From the NCBI RefSeq assembly GCF_009807035.1, contig NZ_WUBI01000003.1, positions 62,001-126,000 on the forward strand: DNA of 64,000 nt, written 5' to 3'. Numbering within the stretch: the stretch's first letter is position 1; each line of letters starts with the position of its first letter. Positions 52,021 to 60,974 of this stretch are shown here, one piece after another. This DNA is from Paenibacillus dendrobii (lineage in GTDB: Bacteria > Bacillota > Bacilli > Paenibacillales > Paenibacillaceae). The notes under the pieces are model-generated. The model worked only from the letters and a program-made list of their open reading frames with translations. It did not search any database and had not been told where the DNA came from. The position numbers and the translations under genes are program-made.

Positions 52021-52677
52021 ATGAATTTCATGAAATTCAAAAAAGCATACTTTCCGCTCATGCTAATGATCGTGGTTGCGCTCGCGCTTGGCGGATGCGG
52101 TAAAAAAGAGGAAACATCGGCAGAGCAGCCAAAATCAACAGAGCCAAAAAGCTGGACAAGCGCTCCGGAAATGAAAATTGACACAAGCAAAACTTATCAG
52201 GCTGAAGTGAAAACCTCCAAGGGCTCGTTCACGATTGAGCTGTTTGCCAAAGACGCTCCGAAAACCGTGAACAACTTTGTCTTCTTGTCTAAGGAAGGAT
52301 TCTACAACGATGTGACTTTCCACCGCATTATTGAATCGTTCATGATTCAAACCGGCGACCCTACGGGAACCGGAGCAGGCGGTCCGGGGTACTCCTTCGA
52401 GGATGAGAAAACCAGCTATAAATACGAGCCTGGCATCGTGGCCATGGCCAATGCCGGTCCGAATACCAACGGCAGTCAATTCTTCATCTGTACAGGGGCA
52501 GACAGCGATTTCCTGAACTCCCAGCCGAACTATACCATCTTCGGTAAAGTGACGGATGGCATGGATACCGTGAAGAAGATCGCCGCTACGCCGGTTGAAG
52601 CAAATCCCGACACGGGCGAGACCAGCAAGCCAACCGAGAAAGTAACGATCGACAGCATTAAAATCAAGGAAAAATAA
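52021..52677 (+). CDS. Cyclophilin-type peptidyl-prolyl isomerase lipoprotein
   Basis: 218-residue extracytoplasmic lipoprotein. Lipobox LALGGC at the end of the signal peptide gives the lipidated cysteine. The cyclophilin domain covers about 55-218: VKTSKGSFTIELFAKDAPKT, TFHRIIESFMIQTGDPTGTG, MANAGPNTNGSQFFICTGAD, FGKVTDGMDTVKKI. The catalytic Arg lies in FHRII and the FMIQTGDP, QFFI signature is complete. Assists folding of secreted proteins. ATG at 52021 after AAAGGAGTGAAC. Terminator follows. Confidence 0.94.
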   Translation: MNFMKFKKAYFPLMLMIVVALALGGCGKKEETSAEQPKSTEPKSWTSAPEMKIDTSKTYQAEVKTSKGSFTIELFAKDAPKTVNNFVFLSKEGFYNDVTFHRIIESFMIQTGDPTGTGAGGPGYSFEDEKTSYKYEPGIVAMANAGPNTNGSQFFICTGADSDFLNSQPNYTIFGKVTDGMDTVKKIAATPVEANPDTGETSKPTEKVTIDSIKIKEK

Positions 52678-52682
52678 GCGAT

Positions 52683-52729
52683 AAAGGACCGCCATAGCAG
52701 CTCATAATGCTGCTATGGCGGTCCTTTGT
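52683..52729 (+). terminator. Terminator of the cyclophilin gene
   Basis: Long perfect stem AAAGGACCGCCATAGCAGC / GCTGCTATGGCGGTCCTTT. Confidence 0.9.
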
Positions 52730-52902
52730 CTATTGTATTAATATCCGTAACAGCCCATTCCTGAAATTTGCTGAAAATGGAGCTCACCTCCTGGTCTTGG
52801 CAGCATCCCTGGAAATCGTTTTTCGCATAGTGAGCAGAGCTTGCACATATTTTGGTACAAGGTTGATTTAAGCTCCGCCATTTTTTTGACCGGGAGGAAA
52901 CG

Positions 52903-53637
52903 ATGAATACCATTTGGATGGGCTGTTTGGCTACCTCTATTTGCACGGCTTTGGGCGCACTGCCTGCGTTGCTGTTTAATAGGGTGACTCACCGTGGAAG
53001 AGATATTCTGCTGGCATTTACCGCAGGCATTATGGTCGCTGCTTCGACTTATGGCCTGATCCCGTCGGCACTCAAGCTGTCTAACCTGTGGATTTTGACG
53101 ATTGGCACACTTCTGGGCACAGCCATTCTTACCCTGCTCGAGCTGCTCATTCCCCATCAGAATCTGGAGCATTCACCGCAGGCTTCGAACAGAGGCAAGA
53201 CAAGCTCACTGATGTTCTTGTCCGCGATGGCCCTGCATAATTTACCGGAGGGTTTATCCGTGGGTGTCAGCTACGGCAGCAGCAATCAGGATCTCGGGAC
53301 CATCGTTGCCCTCAGCATCGGGCTGCAAAATATTCCCGAAGGATTTCTGACCGCATTGTTCCTTATTACGCACGGACTACGCCGGCGAACCGCTCTGCTC
53401 CTGGCCACGCTCACGGGCGTCCTGGAGCTCGCGGCCTGCTGGATCGGACTGGAGTTCACCGGAAACTTCACGGCAGTCGTTCCATACGGCCTTGCCTTTG
53501 CAGCCGGAGCCATGCTGTTCGTGGTATATAAAGAGCTCATTCCGGAGAGCCACGGAGATGGCAATGAGCGTGCCTCCACATTTTCATTTATATTCGGCCT
53601 GCTGACCATGATTGCACTGACTCATTTGCTGAAATAA
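52903..53637 (+). CDS. ZIP-family metal transporter
   Basis: 244-residue permease with eight expected helices. Metal-site motifs ALHNLPEGLSVGVSYG in helix 4 and IGLQNIPEGFLTALFL in helix 5 place it in the ZIP/GufA branch that takes up zinc or other divalent metals. Later segment GALAF-type LELAACWIGLEFTG and KELIPESHGDG complete the pattern. ATG after GGGAGGAAACG. Convergent with an MFS gene; the two stop codons lie within 20 bases of each other on opposite strands (overlap 53622-53637). Confidence 0.9.
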   Translation: MNTIWMGCLATSICTALGALPALLFNRVTHRGRDILLAFTAGIMVAASTYGLIPSALKLSNLWILTIGTLLGTAILTLLELLIPHQNLEHSPQASNRGKTSSLMFLSAMALHNLPEGLSVGVSYGSSNQDLGTIVALSIGLQNIPEGFLTALFLITHGLRRRTALLLATLTGVLELAACWIGLEFTGNFTAVVPYGLAFAAGAMLFVVYKELIPESHGDGNERASTFSFIFGLLTMIALTHLLK

Positions 53638-54818
53638 ACGCTTTTCGTCTCAGAAGCTTGCACATGGCCGGAACGGTCCATTTTCAGTTTGACCATAATC
53701 AATACCAAGGCAACCGCCGCAAACAGCATGCCGCTCCAGATCAGCTGATGAATACCAAACCGGGAGATGAACCAGCCGCCAAGCGAGGACCCCAGCGTAA
53801 TGCCCAGATTCGAAAAGGAAACGAACAAGCTGTTACCGAATTCGGGCGCATCCTTCACCTCCGTCATCAGCCAGGTTTGGCTGACAATGAGCCCGCCTGA
53901 ATGAATCATTCCCCATAAAAAAACAACGAGCAGCATCGGAGCAAATGAAGTACCCAATGCATAGACCAGCAGGTAAATGACCAGATAAAGAAGCGGAAAA
54001 ACAGCGACCGTCCGAATCATGTTTTTTTGCAGCGAACTGCCGAACAGGAAGTTGCCCACGATCATGATCACTCCAAATATCATCAGCATGATGCTGATCC
54101 AGGAACCGTTCATGTGGGTAACCTGCCCCAGATATTCGGCAAAATAGCTGTATACCGAGAACATGGCCGCAAAAATGCAGCAAACGGCCGCGATGTTCAG
54201 CCACACGGCGGGCTTTCGCAAAATGCCAAGCTGCCTGCCGTAAGACATTTTCTCACGGACCGGCATGGAGGGCAGCAGAATGAGAATCCCTGCAAAAGCG
54301 ATCAAGTTCACGACAGCTGCGAACAGAAACGCCGCCCCTAACGAGATCTGCTCCGCCAAATAGGAGGTTAGGGGTACGCCAAACGCGAAGCCAACGGTGA
54401 TGCCTGCAAATACTTTCGTGACCGCCTGACCGCTTTTTTCCGGTGAAACAAGCTGCGCCGCCGTAACCAGCGCGATGGAGAAAAAGACGGGATGAAAAAT
54501 GGCAGGAATAATGCGAAAGGCAAGCAGTACCTCAAACCTTCCCGTCAAAACATAAAAAACATTGGAAATCGCGAACATAAGCACCGATACACTGAGGATA
54601 ACCTTCCGGTTCATCCCCGAAGCAAGCAGCGTAACGAAAGGACCCGATACGGCTACAACCAAAGCGAAGATACTTACCAGAAGTCCTGCCTGCGTTGTCG
54701 AAATATTAAATTTTTGAGTCACCTGGGGTAGCACTCCCACGATTCCCATTTCGGTCGTAATGATACCAAACACACCCAAAGCCAGAATCAAAATAAGCAG
54801 CGGACTGCCTTTTCTCAT
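53622..54818 (-). CDS. DHA1-family MFS transporter (AraJ/YdhP type)
   Basis: 398-residue major facilitator with 12 helices, opening LILILALGVFGIITTEMGIV GVLPQ-type, typical of the AraJ/PbuE purine or drug exporters. Helix 5/6 region FHPVFFSIALVTAAQLVSPE. ATG at 54818 after TAGGAGAGAGATTAAC. Its promoter region contains two copies of a palindrome (54853-54880 and 54947-54966), and an ArsR-type gene lies just upstream in the same direction, so that regulator probably controls it. Substrate unknown. Confidence 0.88.
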   Translation of the reverse strand: MRKGSPLLILILALGVFGIITTEMGIVGVLPQVTQKFNISTTQAGLLVSIFALVVAVSGPFVTLLASGMNRKVILSVSVLMFAISNVFYVLTGRFEVLLAFRIIPAIFHPVFFSIALVTAAQLVSPEKSGQAVTKVFAGITVGFAFGVPLTSYLAEQISLGAAFLFAAVVNLIAFAGILILLPSMPVREKMSYGRQLGILRKPAVWLNIAAVCCIFAAMFSVYSYFAEYLGQVTHMNGSWISIMLMIFGVIMIVGNFLFGSSLQKNMIRTVAVFPLLYLVIYLLVYALGTSFAPMLLVVFLWGMIHSGGLIVSQTWLMTEVKDAPEFGNSLFVSFSNLGITLGSSLGGWFISRFGIHQLIWSGMLFAAVALVLIMVKLKMDRSGHVQASETKSVYFSK

Positions 54819-54852
54819 GTTAATCTCTCTCCTATCCCAATCATTTCGCAAA

Positions 54853-54880
54853 ATACATATCTATACATCTAGATATGTAT
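54853..54880. promoter_or_regulatory. Palindromic operator A upstream of the MFS gene
   Basis: Perfect 11-base arms ATACATATCTA-TACATC-TAGATATGTAT, 35 bases before the MFS start codon. Shares core and spacing with operator B. Confidence 0.6.
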
Positions 54881-54946
54881 TGACGGGGCTCTCCCTTTAC
54901 TTGCCTCCCGTCTCGCATATGTTCATTATTTAACATCCGCTATTAT

Positions 54947-54966
54947 ATATCTAATTATCTAGATAT
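54947..54966. promoter_or_regulatory. Palindromic operator B upstream of the MFS gene
   Basis: ATATCTA-ATTATC-TAGATAT, same core and 6-base centre as operator A, 67 bases further upstream. Confidence 0.5.
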
Positions 54967-54982
54967 GTAAATGTATATAAAC

Positions 54983-55007
54983 AAAAAAAAGGAGTTGCCT
55001 CCTTTTT
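54983..55007 (-). terminator. Terminator of the arsR-family gene
   Basis: Minus strand AAAAAGGAG-GCAA-CTCCTTTTT with T8, about 38 bases after the arsR stop. Confidence 0.75.
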
Positions 55008-55044
55008 CAGCTATGCTCTAAATATAAATTTTCCGGTTATTTTT

Positions 55045-55356
55045 CTATAATTCGGTTCGAATATATTCCGCAAATGCTTGAATTGTCTTTTCGTTGCGTC
55101 GGTAAAAGGTCCATTTGCCCACCCGCTCGGCTTCCAGCAGCCCGGCCTTCTGCATCATTAATAAATAACTGGAGATCACGGACTGGGCCAGTCCCGCTTG
55201 CTCCTGAATATCGCTCACGCAGGCACCGATTTGAAGCGTAAGCCCCTGTTCCAGATATGGCGTTTCATCAAAATACTGCTCCGGATGTTTAAGCCAAAAC
55301 AATATTTGCCGGCGAGTTTCGTTGGATAATGCTTTTAAGATTAAGGACGGTTCCAT
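55045..55356 (-). CDS. ArsR-family transcriptional regulator
   Basis: 103-residue winged-helix repressor: LKALSNETRRQILFWLKHPE (helices 1-2), ACVSDIQEQAGLAQSVISSY with the recognition helix, and the wing GKWTFYRRNEKTIQAF. Lacks the ELCVCDL metal motif; the only cysteine is Cys45 or so in IGACVSDI, so metal sensing is doubtful. ATG at 55356. In tandem with the MFS exporter gene to its left, whose promoter carries twin palindromes, and 58 bases downstream of a marR gene. Likely represses the exporter. Confidence 0.88.
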   Translation of the reverse strand: MEPSLILKALSNETRRQILFWLKHPEQYFDETPYLEQGLTLQIGACVSDIQEQAGLAQSVISSYLLMMQKAGLLEAERVGKWTFYRRNEKTIQAFAEYIRTEL

Positions 55357-55414
55357 ATGCTCTTCGATCCTTTACTTTTCATGAAATGATTAACGACTGC
55401 GCGAAAAGGCTTGT

Positions 55415-55891
55415 TTACCACACGGGGCGCAGCTTTTGCTTCAACTCCCCTTCGCCAACGCTTTGAATAATCTGTTTCAAATCGGAACGCATCATATTCA
55501 GGCGGTCAGGACCGATGATCCCTCCCCAGCGGTTTTCAATCTTCGAATAGATGCTCTCCTTGGCCTTGAGGAGCGCCCAGCCGCGCTCCGTGAGCACAAC
55601 CAGCTTGCCTCTCCCGTCCGAGGGATGCGGTCTTCGGATGACATAACCGCGCTCCTCCAGGTAATCCAGCATCTGGCTTACCGCCTGCTTGGAAATACCC
55701 AAAAGGTCAACCAACGTCTTTGCCGTGGCCCCGTCCGGAATCAGCCCTTGGAACAAAAATCCGTGCATCGGCCTGATATCTCCGAATCCAAGCTCATTCA
55801 GCCGCTGGTGAAGCTCCTGATTGAGTGTGCTGAAGGCGAGCGAAAACAGTGATGCCAAATCATCTTGATGTCGACGGGGTGTTTTAGGCAT
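55415..55891 (-). CDS. MarR-family transcriptional regulator
   Basis: 158-residue regulator. Winged helix at about 50-115 (GATAKTLVDLLGISKQAVSQMLDYL, then RRPHPSDGRGKLVVLTERGW). The insertion GFGDIRPMHGFLFQGL before the HTH is the usual dimer-linked helix. ATG at 55891 after AAGGAGTTGTACACCTT. Its promoter is TTGATT-N18-TATAAT at 55987-55958 (minus strand), and a partly symmetrical TCAACTAAACTGA follows the start, a probable self-operator. Followed by arsR in the same direction. Confidence 0.88.
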   Translation of the reverse strand: MPKTPRRHQDDLASLFSLAFSTLNQELHQRLNELGFGDIRPMHGFLFQGLIPDGATAKTLVDLLGISKQAVSQMLDYLEERGYVIRRPHPSDGRGKLVVLTERGWALLKAKESIYSKIENRWGGIIGPDRLNMMRSDLKQIIQSVGEGELKQKLRPVW

Positions 55892-56228
55892 AAGGTGTAC
55901 AACTCCTTGCTATGAATAAAAGTTAAAAATTGGTCAGTTTAGTTGACTTGTATATTCATTATACCTTTCAAGCTCGGACAGAATCAAATCCGGATTGGAT
56001 TATCGAAGTGCAACATCCTAGGATATGGAAGCGCATATGAATATCATGTGAAAAATATAATTTGAAACAGTCAACCCGTATTGCGGCAATTTCTCGGGCG
56101 AATGCAGCGTATCAGTCCTCAAAAAAACTCCAATATCAGACGTCTCTGCGGCGCCAATATTGGAGTTTTCCACCTGCTATTTTATACGCTGAAATGTTGA
56201 TCCCGTAAATGATTCATGATCATAAATA
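55892..56228. other. Intergenic region between marR and DinG-like genes
   Basis: 337 bases between two leftward genes. It holds the marR promoter (55958-55987), AT-rich DNA of no evident function, and the terminator of the helicase gene. Confidence 0.5.
56121..56169 (-). terminator. Terminator of the DinG-like helicase gene
   Basis: Arms AACTCCAATAT and ATATTGGAGTT with T7 on the minus strand. Confidence 0.8.
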
Positions 56229-58178
56229 TCAAGCCTGCTCCTGCAGCTCTACGCCATCTGGAAGCACTGCTAACACACGCTCTTTAACCGTAGAATTCAT
56301 GCGCAGCTCCTCACCCAGAATCACGGCAATTCCGCGGTCATCCCGCGAGCGGATCAGGCGTCCGATGCCCTGTCTGAACCGCAGCAGCATGTAAGGCAGA
56401 TCCACTTCTTCGAAGGGGTCAACAGCAGCATTCCGCTTCGCGATAAACACCGGATCATGCGGCGGGAAAGGCAGCGACCAAATGATGACATTCGAAAGTG
56501 ATGGGCCTGGCACATCCAGGCCTTCCCATAGGCTGACCGCGCAGAGCACGCTCTCCTCTTCACGCTGGAATGCCGAAATCAGATGGCTGATTTCCCCGTC
56601 ACCCTCGAAATAGAATTTCATGCCCGCAAGTGCCGGTTCTGCTGCAGCCTCTTGTTTAAAGAGGCGCAGCTCCTCTCTAGTTTTGAAGAGAATCAGCGCT
56701 CTGCCGCCGGTTTTTTGGAGCAGCCGCGCGGCTTCCTTCATTTTGCCGTCGAAGCCTTCGGCGAGATTCCACGCCGGCGCGAGCGCCTCCATCTGTTGCT
56801 CATATTCATAAGGCGATGCCACCGAGAAGGACAGGAAACTGTTGATCCCGAGGCTGTCCGCCACGTATCGGAAAGAACCGTCTACGGATAAAGTAGCCGA
56901 AGAGAACACGATCGGCATTTTGAGACCAAATACATGCTCTTCCAGCACTTCCTTCACACTCTTCGGCATAATCGAAAGCGTTAGCCCTTCCGGACTGTCC
57001 GTCACCCAGCAGATCAAGGCTTCCGAACGCTCGAACAGCATCAGCGCCTTTTGCATCATTTCCAGATGCTCCTCTACGATGCGCAGCTGGTAATCGTCAA
57101 GCGTATACAGTTCGCTTTCGAACACCAGCTCTTCCTCAATCGCCGTCAGCAGGCTTCGGAACTGGTGCACCTCGCGGAGCAGCTCTTCGCTCAGCATGAT
57201 CTCTTTCCGGTCCGAGCCTGCTATCAAACGGCTAGAACGCCCGAATGCCGAGAACATCGCTTCACTTTGCACGATGGATTCATCAATCAGCACCGCAAGC
57301 GTCTCGCGGATTTCATTCTGCAGCAGCCGCGTAATGAGCTCTTCAAACACAACATGCTTCATTTTGTACCCGAGCGCCTTCATTGCGGCTGACTCCAGCA
57401 AATGTCCTTCGTCAAAAACGACCGAGGAGTGCTCCGGCAGCAGAGGCAGCTGGCCTTCCCGTTTACGGCCGTCATATGTCCAGACATGTTCCAGATAATA
57501 GTCATGCGAACAAATAATCAAATCGGTCGAACGCCGGTAATGATCCCGGGACAATGTCTGCCCGCAGCGGTGGCGCCTGTCGCAGGTGAAGCAGTCCTGG
57601 AAAGAATCCCAGTTAATCTGCTGCCACTGCTCATCGCTCAGCTGCGGATAATCCCGCCGGTCTCCGTAGGCATGAAAGGACTGCATGGGCGCATGGGAAT
57701 ACACAAAATCCGGCAGTCCGGCAGCAATGCCGTCCCACAGCATCTCTTCATCGCCCTTCACGCGCGCATCGTCCAGCTTCCGCAGGCACAGATACTGATC
57801 CGGCGATTTGCCAAGGCGCGCATCGATCATCAGATCCAGGTGCCGGGCCAGCTTGGCGATATCGCCCTCAGGCTTCACCAGCTGCTCAATCAGGGACTCA
57901 TCGGCGCAGGCAATGACGGCCGGTTTGCGCGTATATCGCGCGTAGCACACGGCGTATAGTAGATAGACCAGCGTTTTGCCCGTGCCGACGCCGGCTTCAG
58001 CAAAAATCGTTTTTTTCTCGGCAAATGCCTTTTCCAGTTGAAACGCCATATATATCTGCTCATCGCGGACCTCGAAGCCCGCATCAGGCAGTAAGTCGTA
58101 AAATACATCCGCCACCCATTCACCCGCTTGCTGAATAAAAGGCCGTGCAGGATCATACGTAAAAGGGTACCGTTCCAC
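56229..58178 (-). CDS. DinG/YoaA-like ATP-dependent DNA helicase
   Basis: 649-residue superfamily 2 helicase of the Fe-S (XPD-like) group. Walker A EAGVGTGKT (61-69), DEAH-variant VVFDEGHLL, helicase motif VI QGIGRLIRSRDDRG near the C-terminus. Four cysteines in the Fe-S region, including CLRKL and CFTCDRRHRC, point to a [4Fe-4S] cluster. Unwinds damaged or R-loop DNA 5' to 3'. Not the dnaQ-fused DinG of Bacillus, as no exonuclease domain is present. Preferred start GTG at 58178 with GGAGGT 9 bases before; the frame opens at 58223. Confidence 0.9.
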   Translation of the reverse strand: MERYPFTYDPARPFIQQAGEWVADVFYDLLPDAGFEVRDEQIYMAFQLEKAFAEKKTIFAEAGVGTGKTLVYLLYAVCYARYTRKPAVIACADESLIEQLVKPEGDIAKLARHLDLMIDARLGKSPDQYLCLRKLDDARVKGDEEMLWDGIAAGLPDFVYSHAPMQSFHAYGDRRDYPQLSDEQWQQINWDSFQDCFTCDRRHRCGQTLSRDHYRRSTDLIICSHDYYLEHVWTYDGRKREGQLPLLPEHSSVVFDEGHLLESAAMKALGYKMKHVVFEELITRLLQNEIRETLAVLIDESIVQSEAMFSAFGRSSRLIAGSDRKEIMLSEELLREVHQFRSLLTAIEEELVFESELYTLDDYQLRIVEEHLEMMQKALMLFERSEALICWVTDSPEGLTLSIMPKSVKEVLEEHVFGLKMPIVFSSATLSVDGSFRYVADSLGINSFLSFSVASPYEYEQQMEALAPAWNLAEGFDGKMKEAARLLQKTGGRALILFKTREELRLFKQEAAAEPALAGMKFYFEGDGEISHLISAFQREEESVLCAVSLWEGLDVPGPSLSNVIIWSLPFPPHDPVFIAKRNAAVDPFEEVDLPYMLLRFRQGIGRLIRSRDDRGIAVILGEELRMNSTVKERVLAVLPDGVELQEQA

Positions 58179-58293
58179 GTTTAAATTACCTCCAGCTTTC
58201 ACTTGAAAATCTTTCCCCTTCACTTGTCCATGAAGACGAACATCCCATTATCACACGCCGCAAGCGGAATTACAATGGTTCATAGAAAAAAAG

Positions 58294-58316
58294 AAAAAAC
58301 CGCGGTTGCCCGCGGC
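58294..58316 (-). terminator. Terminator of the CNNM / AI-2E permease operon
   Basis: Minus strand CCGCGG-GCAA-CCGCGG followed by T6, 16 bases after the permease stop. Confidence 0.85.
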
Positions 58317-58331
58317 CTGATCTTGCTGCTC

Positions 58332-59489
58332 CTATACCTCCGGTTTTACCGGCTCCGTTTCATATAAGCGCGAACGGATTTTAAACCATTGATAGATGTG
58401 AGAAACGACCACTTTAAGCACCGCGTAACCCGGAACTGCCAGCAATATACCGACAATGCCGAACAGATTGCCACTGGTCAGGATCACGAAGATAATCGTA
58501 ATCGGGTGAATCTTGAGTGTCTTGCCCATCACCTGCGGCGATATGAATTTCCCTTCGATCAACTGGACGACCGTCCATACGATGACCATCTTCAGCAGCA
58601 TAATCGGCGATGTCACGAGCGCAACGATCAGCGCCGGCGTAATGGCAATCGCGGGACCCAGATAAGGAACCACGCTCGTGAAGGCCGCAATAACCGCCAA
58701 GATCAGCGAATATTTCAGACCGATGATAATGTAGCCGATAAACAAGAGTGCGCCGATGCAGAAGCTGACGATAATCTGGCCCCGGATGTAGGAGCTGATC
58801 TGATGGTTCATCTCGCTCATGACCCGGTTGGTTTCACCGCGCAGTCTCGTCGGCACGAAGCTCTGAATAAAGCCCGGCAGTTTCTTGCCGTCCTTCAGCA
58901 GGTAGAACAGAATAAAAGGTACCGTCACGATGGAAAGGACCACTTCGATCAAGTTGCCGACAAAGCCGCCGATCCCCGTCCACGTCTTATTCAAGAATAA
59001 AGTTGCCTTCTGAGAAATCGTCCTGATGACTTCCTGAGGATCGAAGTTGATGGAATCCTGAAATTGGTTAACCAACTTGCTTCCCATCAGATGCTCAAAC
59101 TGTATTCTCACCATTTCACTGTACTCTGGAAAATTGCTGACCAGGTCCGTAATTTGTTCCCGGATCACCGGTATGACAAGCGTCAGCAGCACGGCAATAA
59201 TGCCGATAATAAATACGTACAGCATCAAAATGGACTGAATTCGTCCCACTTTGTGCTTTTCCAGAAAATCCACGATCGGATTCAGCAAATAATACACGAT
59301 TCCCGTGAGAATGATTGGTAATACGATGGTTTTCAACAGGACGATGACCGGATGGAAAATAAAAGATATTTTGCTAAGCACCATAATGTTGACGCCAATC
59401 AAGAGCAGAACCAGCAAAAACAATACAAACCGGTTATTCAAGAAAAACCGTTTGAAGCGGCTCGCCCAGTTCACGGAAGAATTGTCCAT
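58332..59489 (-). CDS. AI-2E family transporter (UPF0118)
   Basis: 385-residue membrane protein with about eight helices in the family layout: two N-terminal helices, the segment LVIPVIREQITDLVSNFPEY, a periplasmic-type helical region, and the C-terminal block IGALLFIGYIIIGLKYSLIL with PYLGPAIAITPA. Members export signals or act as Na+/H+ antiporters; role here not known. ATG after CGAGGAATAAAAG. Starts 4 bases after the stop of the CNNM gene, so both are one operon. Ends at the terminator at 58294. Confidence 0.9.
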   Translation of the reverse strand: MDNSSVNWASRFKRFFLNNRFVLFLLVLLLIGVNIMVLSKISFIFHPVIVLLKTIVLPIILTGIVYYLLNPIVDFLEKHKVGRIQSILMLYVFIIGIIAVLLTLVIPVIREQITDLVSNFPEYSEMVRIQFEHLMGSKLVNQFQDSINFDPQEVIRTISQKATLFLNKTWTGIGGFVGNLIEVVLSIVTVPFILFYLLKDGKKLPGFIQSFVPTRLRGETNRVMSEMNHQISSYIRGQIIVSFCIGALLFIGYIIIGLKYSLILAVIAAFTSVVPYLGPAIAITPALIVALVTSPIMLLKMVIVWTVVQLIEGKFISPQVMGKTLKIHPITIIFVILTSGNLFGIVGILLAVPGYAVLKVVVSHIYQWFKIRSRLYETEPVKPEV

Positions 59490-59492
59490 CTT

Positions 59493-60803
59493 TTATTCCT
59501 CGTTTCGTCTTTTCTTGATAATTTCCAGCTTGCAGAAACGGTTGTTTTCCCTTTCTAGAAGGGTAAACGCAACGCCGTCCTGCATGAAGGTATCCTTCTC
59601 CTCCATCTCATTGCTCTGGCTGTACAGCCATCCGCCAATGGTATCCCATTCTTTGGTATCAATATCAAGATTGAAATAATCGTTGATCTCCGAAATGGAT
59701 ACCATCCCGTCGACAATAAGGTGGTTTTTTTCCAGCTCCTTAATCTCTTCTTCTTCGTCAGCGTCAAATTCGTCGCGGATCTCGCCAACGATTTCCTCGA
59801 TGATATCCTCTATGGTTACAATGCCTGAAGTCCCGCCGTATTCATCGATCAGCAGCGCCATGTGCGTGCCTTCGCTCTGCATCCGCTGCAGGAGAACATT
59901 GACCGGAGTGACCTCCGAAACGGCCATGACCGGATGAATCAGCGTGGTTACATCCACATGCGGGTCATCTTCATAAGCCAGGAAAAATTGCTTCGTATTG
60001 ATGATGCCGATCACGTTGTCCTTGCTGCCATCGATGAGCGGAAAACGGGTATATTGCTGCTCTTTAATAATTTCAACATTTTCTTCCCGCGGTTTATTTT
60101 TATCAAGACAGATCATATCGGTACGCGGAACCATGATCTCTTTGGCCAGCATATTGTCAAACGCAAAGATCCGGCTTACATATCCGAATTCATTGTCGTT
60201 AATTTTTCCGCTTTCATGACTTTCACTTAAAATAATCTGCAGCTCTTCCTCGGAATGTGCTTCTTCATGCTCCGAGGCGGGTTTGATGCCGAACAACTTG
60301 ACAAGCTGATTCGCCGAGCCGTTGAGCAGCCAAATAAACGGGTACATGATTCGATTGAACCAGATAATCGGAGGCGAGAACCAGAGGGCGATGGTTTCCG
60401 CTTTGCGGATCGCCACGGTTTTCGGCGCCAATTCCCCGATAACCACATGCAGATACGTAATGACAACGAAGGCAATGATTAGAGACAATACTGAGCTCAG
60501 TCCTTCGGAAAAATGCCACTTTTCGAACAAGGGATGAAGAATTTTCTCCACCGTCGGTTCCCCGAGGAAACCCAATATGAGTGATGTGATTGTAATGCCG
60601 AGCTGGCAGGCGGATAAATACCCGTCCAGATTTTCCAGTACCTTCTTTACCGCGCCGGCACCCTTGCGACCTTCAGCCATCAGCTGGTCCACCCGGCTTG
60701 CCCGTACGCGGATCACCGCAAATTCGACCGCCACGAAAAAGGCCGATAACCCAATCATTAGTGCCACCAAAACTAAATTTAAAATATACCTGTCACTTTC
60801 CAT
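59493..60803 (-). CDS. CNNM / HlyC-CorC-type magnesium-cobalt transport protein (hemolysin family)
   Basis: 436-residue protein. N-terminal CNNM transmembrane domain (about 1-190, with GLSAFFVAVEFAVIRVRASR and YPFIWLLNGSAN), a CBS pair (about 205-330, MVPRTDMICLDKNKPREE and HPVMAVSEVTPVNVLL) and a C-terminal CorC/HlyC domain (GGTSGIVTIEDIIEEIVGEI). Relatives such as MpfA export Mg2+. ATG at 60803 after GAAGGAG; the open frame reaches 60914 but the extra part looks non-coding. Forms an operon with the AI-2E permease. Confidence 0.92.
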   Translation of the reverse strand: MESDRYILNLVLVALMIGLSAFFVAVEFAVIRVRASRVDQLMAEGRKGAGAVKKVLENLDGYLSACQLGITITSLILGFLGEPTVEKILHPLFEKWHFSEGLSSVLSLIIAFVVITYLHVVIGELAPKTVAIRKAETIALWFSPPIIWFNRIMYPFIWLLNGSANQLVKLFGIKPASEHEEAHSEEELQIILSESHESGKINDNEFGYVSRIFAFDNMLAKEIMVPRTDMICLDKNKPREENVEIIKEQQYTRFPLIDGSKDNVIGIINTKQFFLAYEDDPHVDVTTLIHPVMAVSEVTPVNVLLQRMQSEGTHMALLIDEYGGTSGIVTIEDIIEEIVGEIRDEFDADEEEEIKELEKNHLIVDGMVSISEINDYFNLDIDTKEWDTIGGWLYSQSNEMEEKDTFMQDGVAFTLLERENNRFCKLEIIKKRRNEE

Positions 60804-60974
60804 TGATGCATCTTCTCCTTCGGATAAATTAATAAATGATTGAATGGTTACTAACATGCTTATACGGTATTTCAGCGACTTAGGTTTCAATTCCGATAGA
60901 AGGAATTCTTTCAAAAAAAGGCATCAGCTTCGGGAGTTTCCCCTTACACCAAGGCCTCATCGCGTAAATCCACG

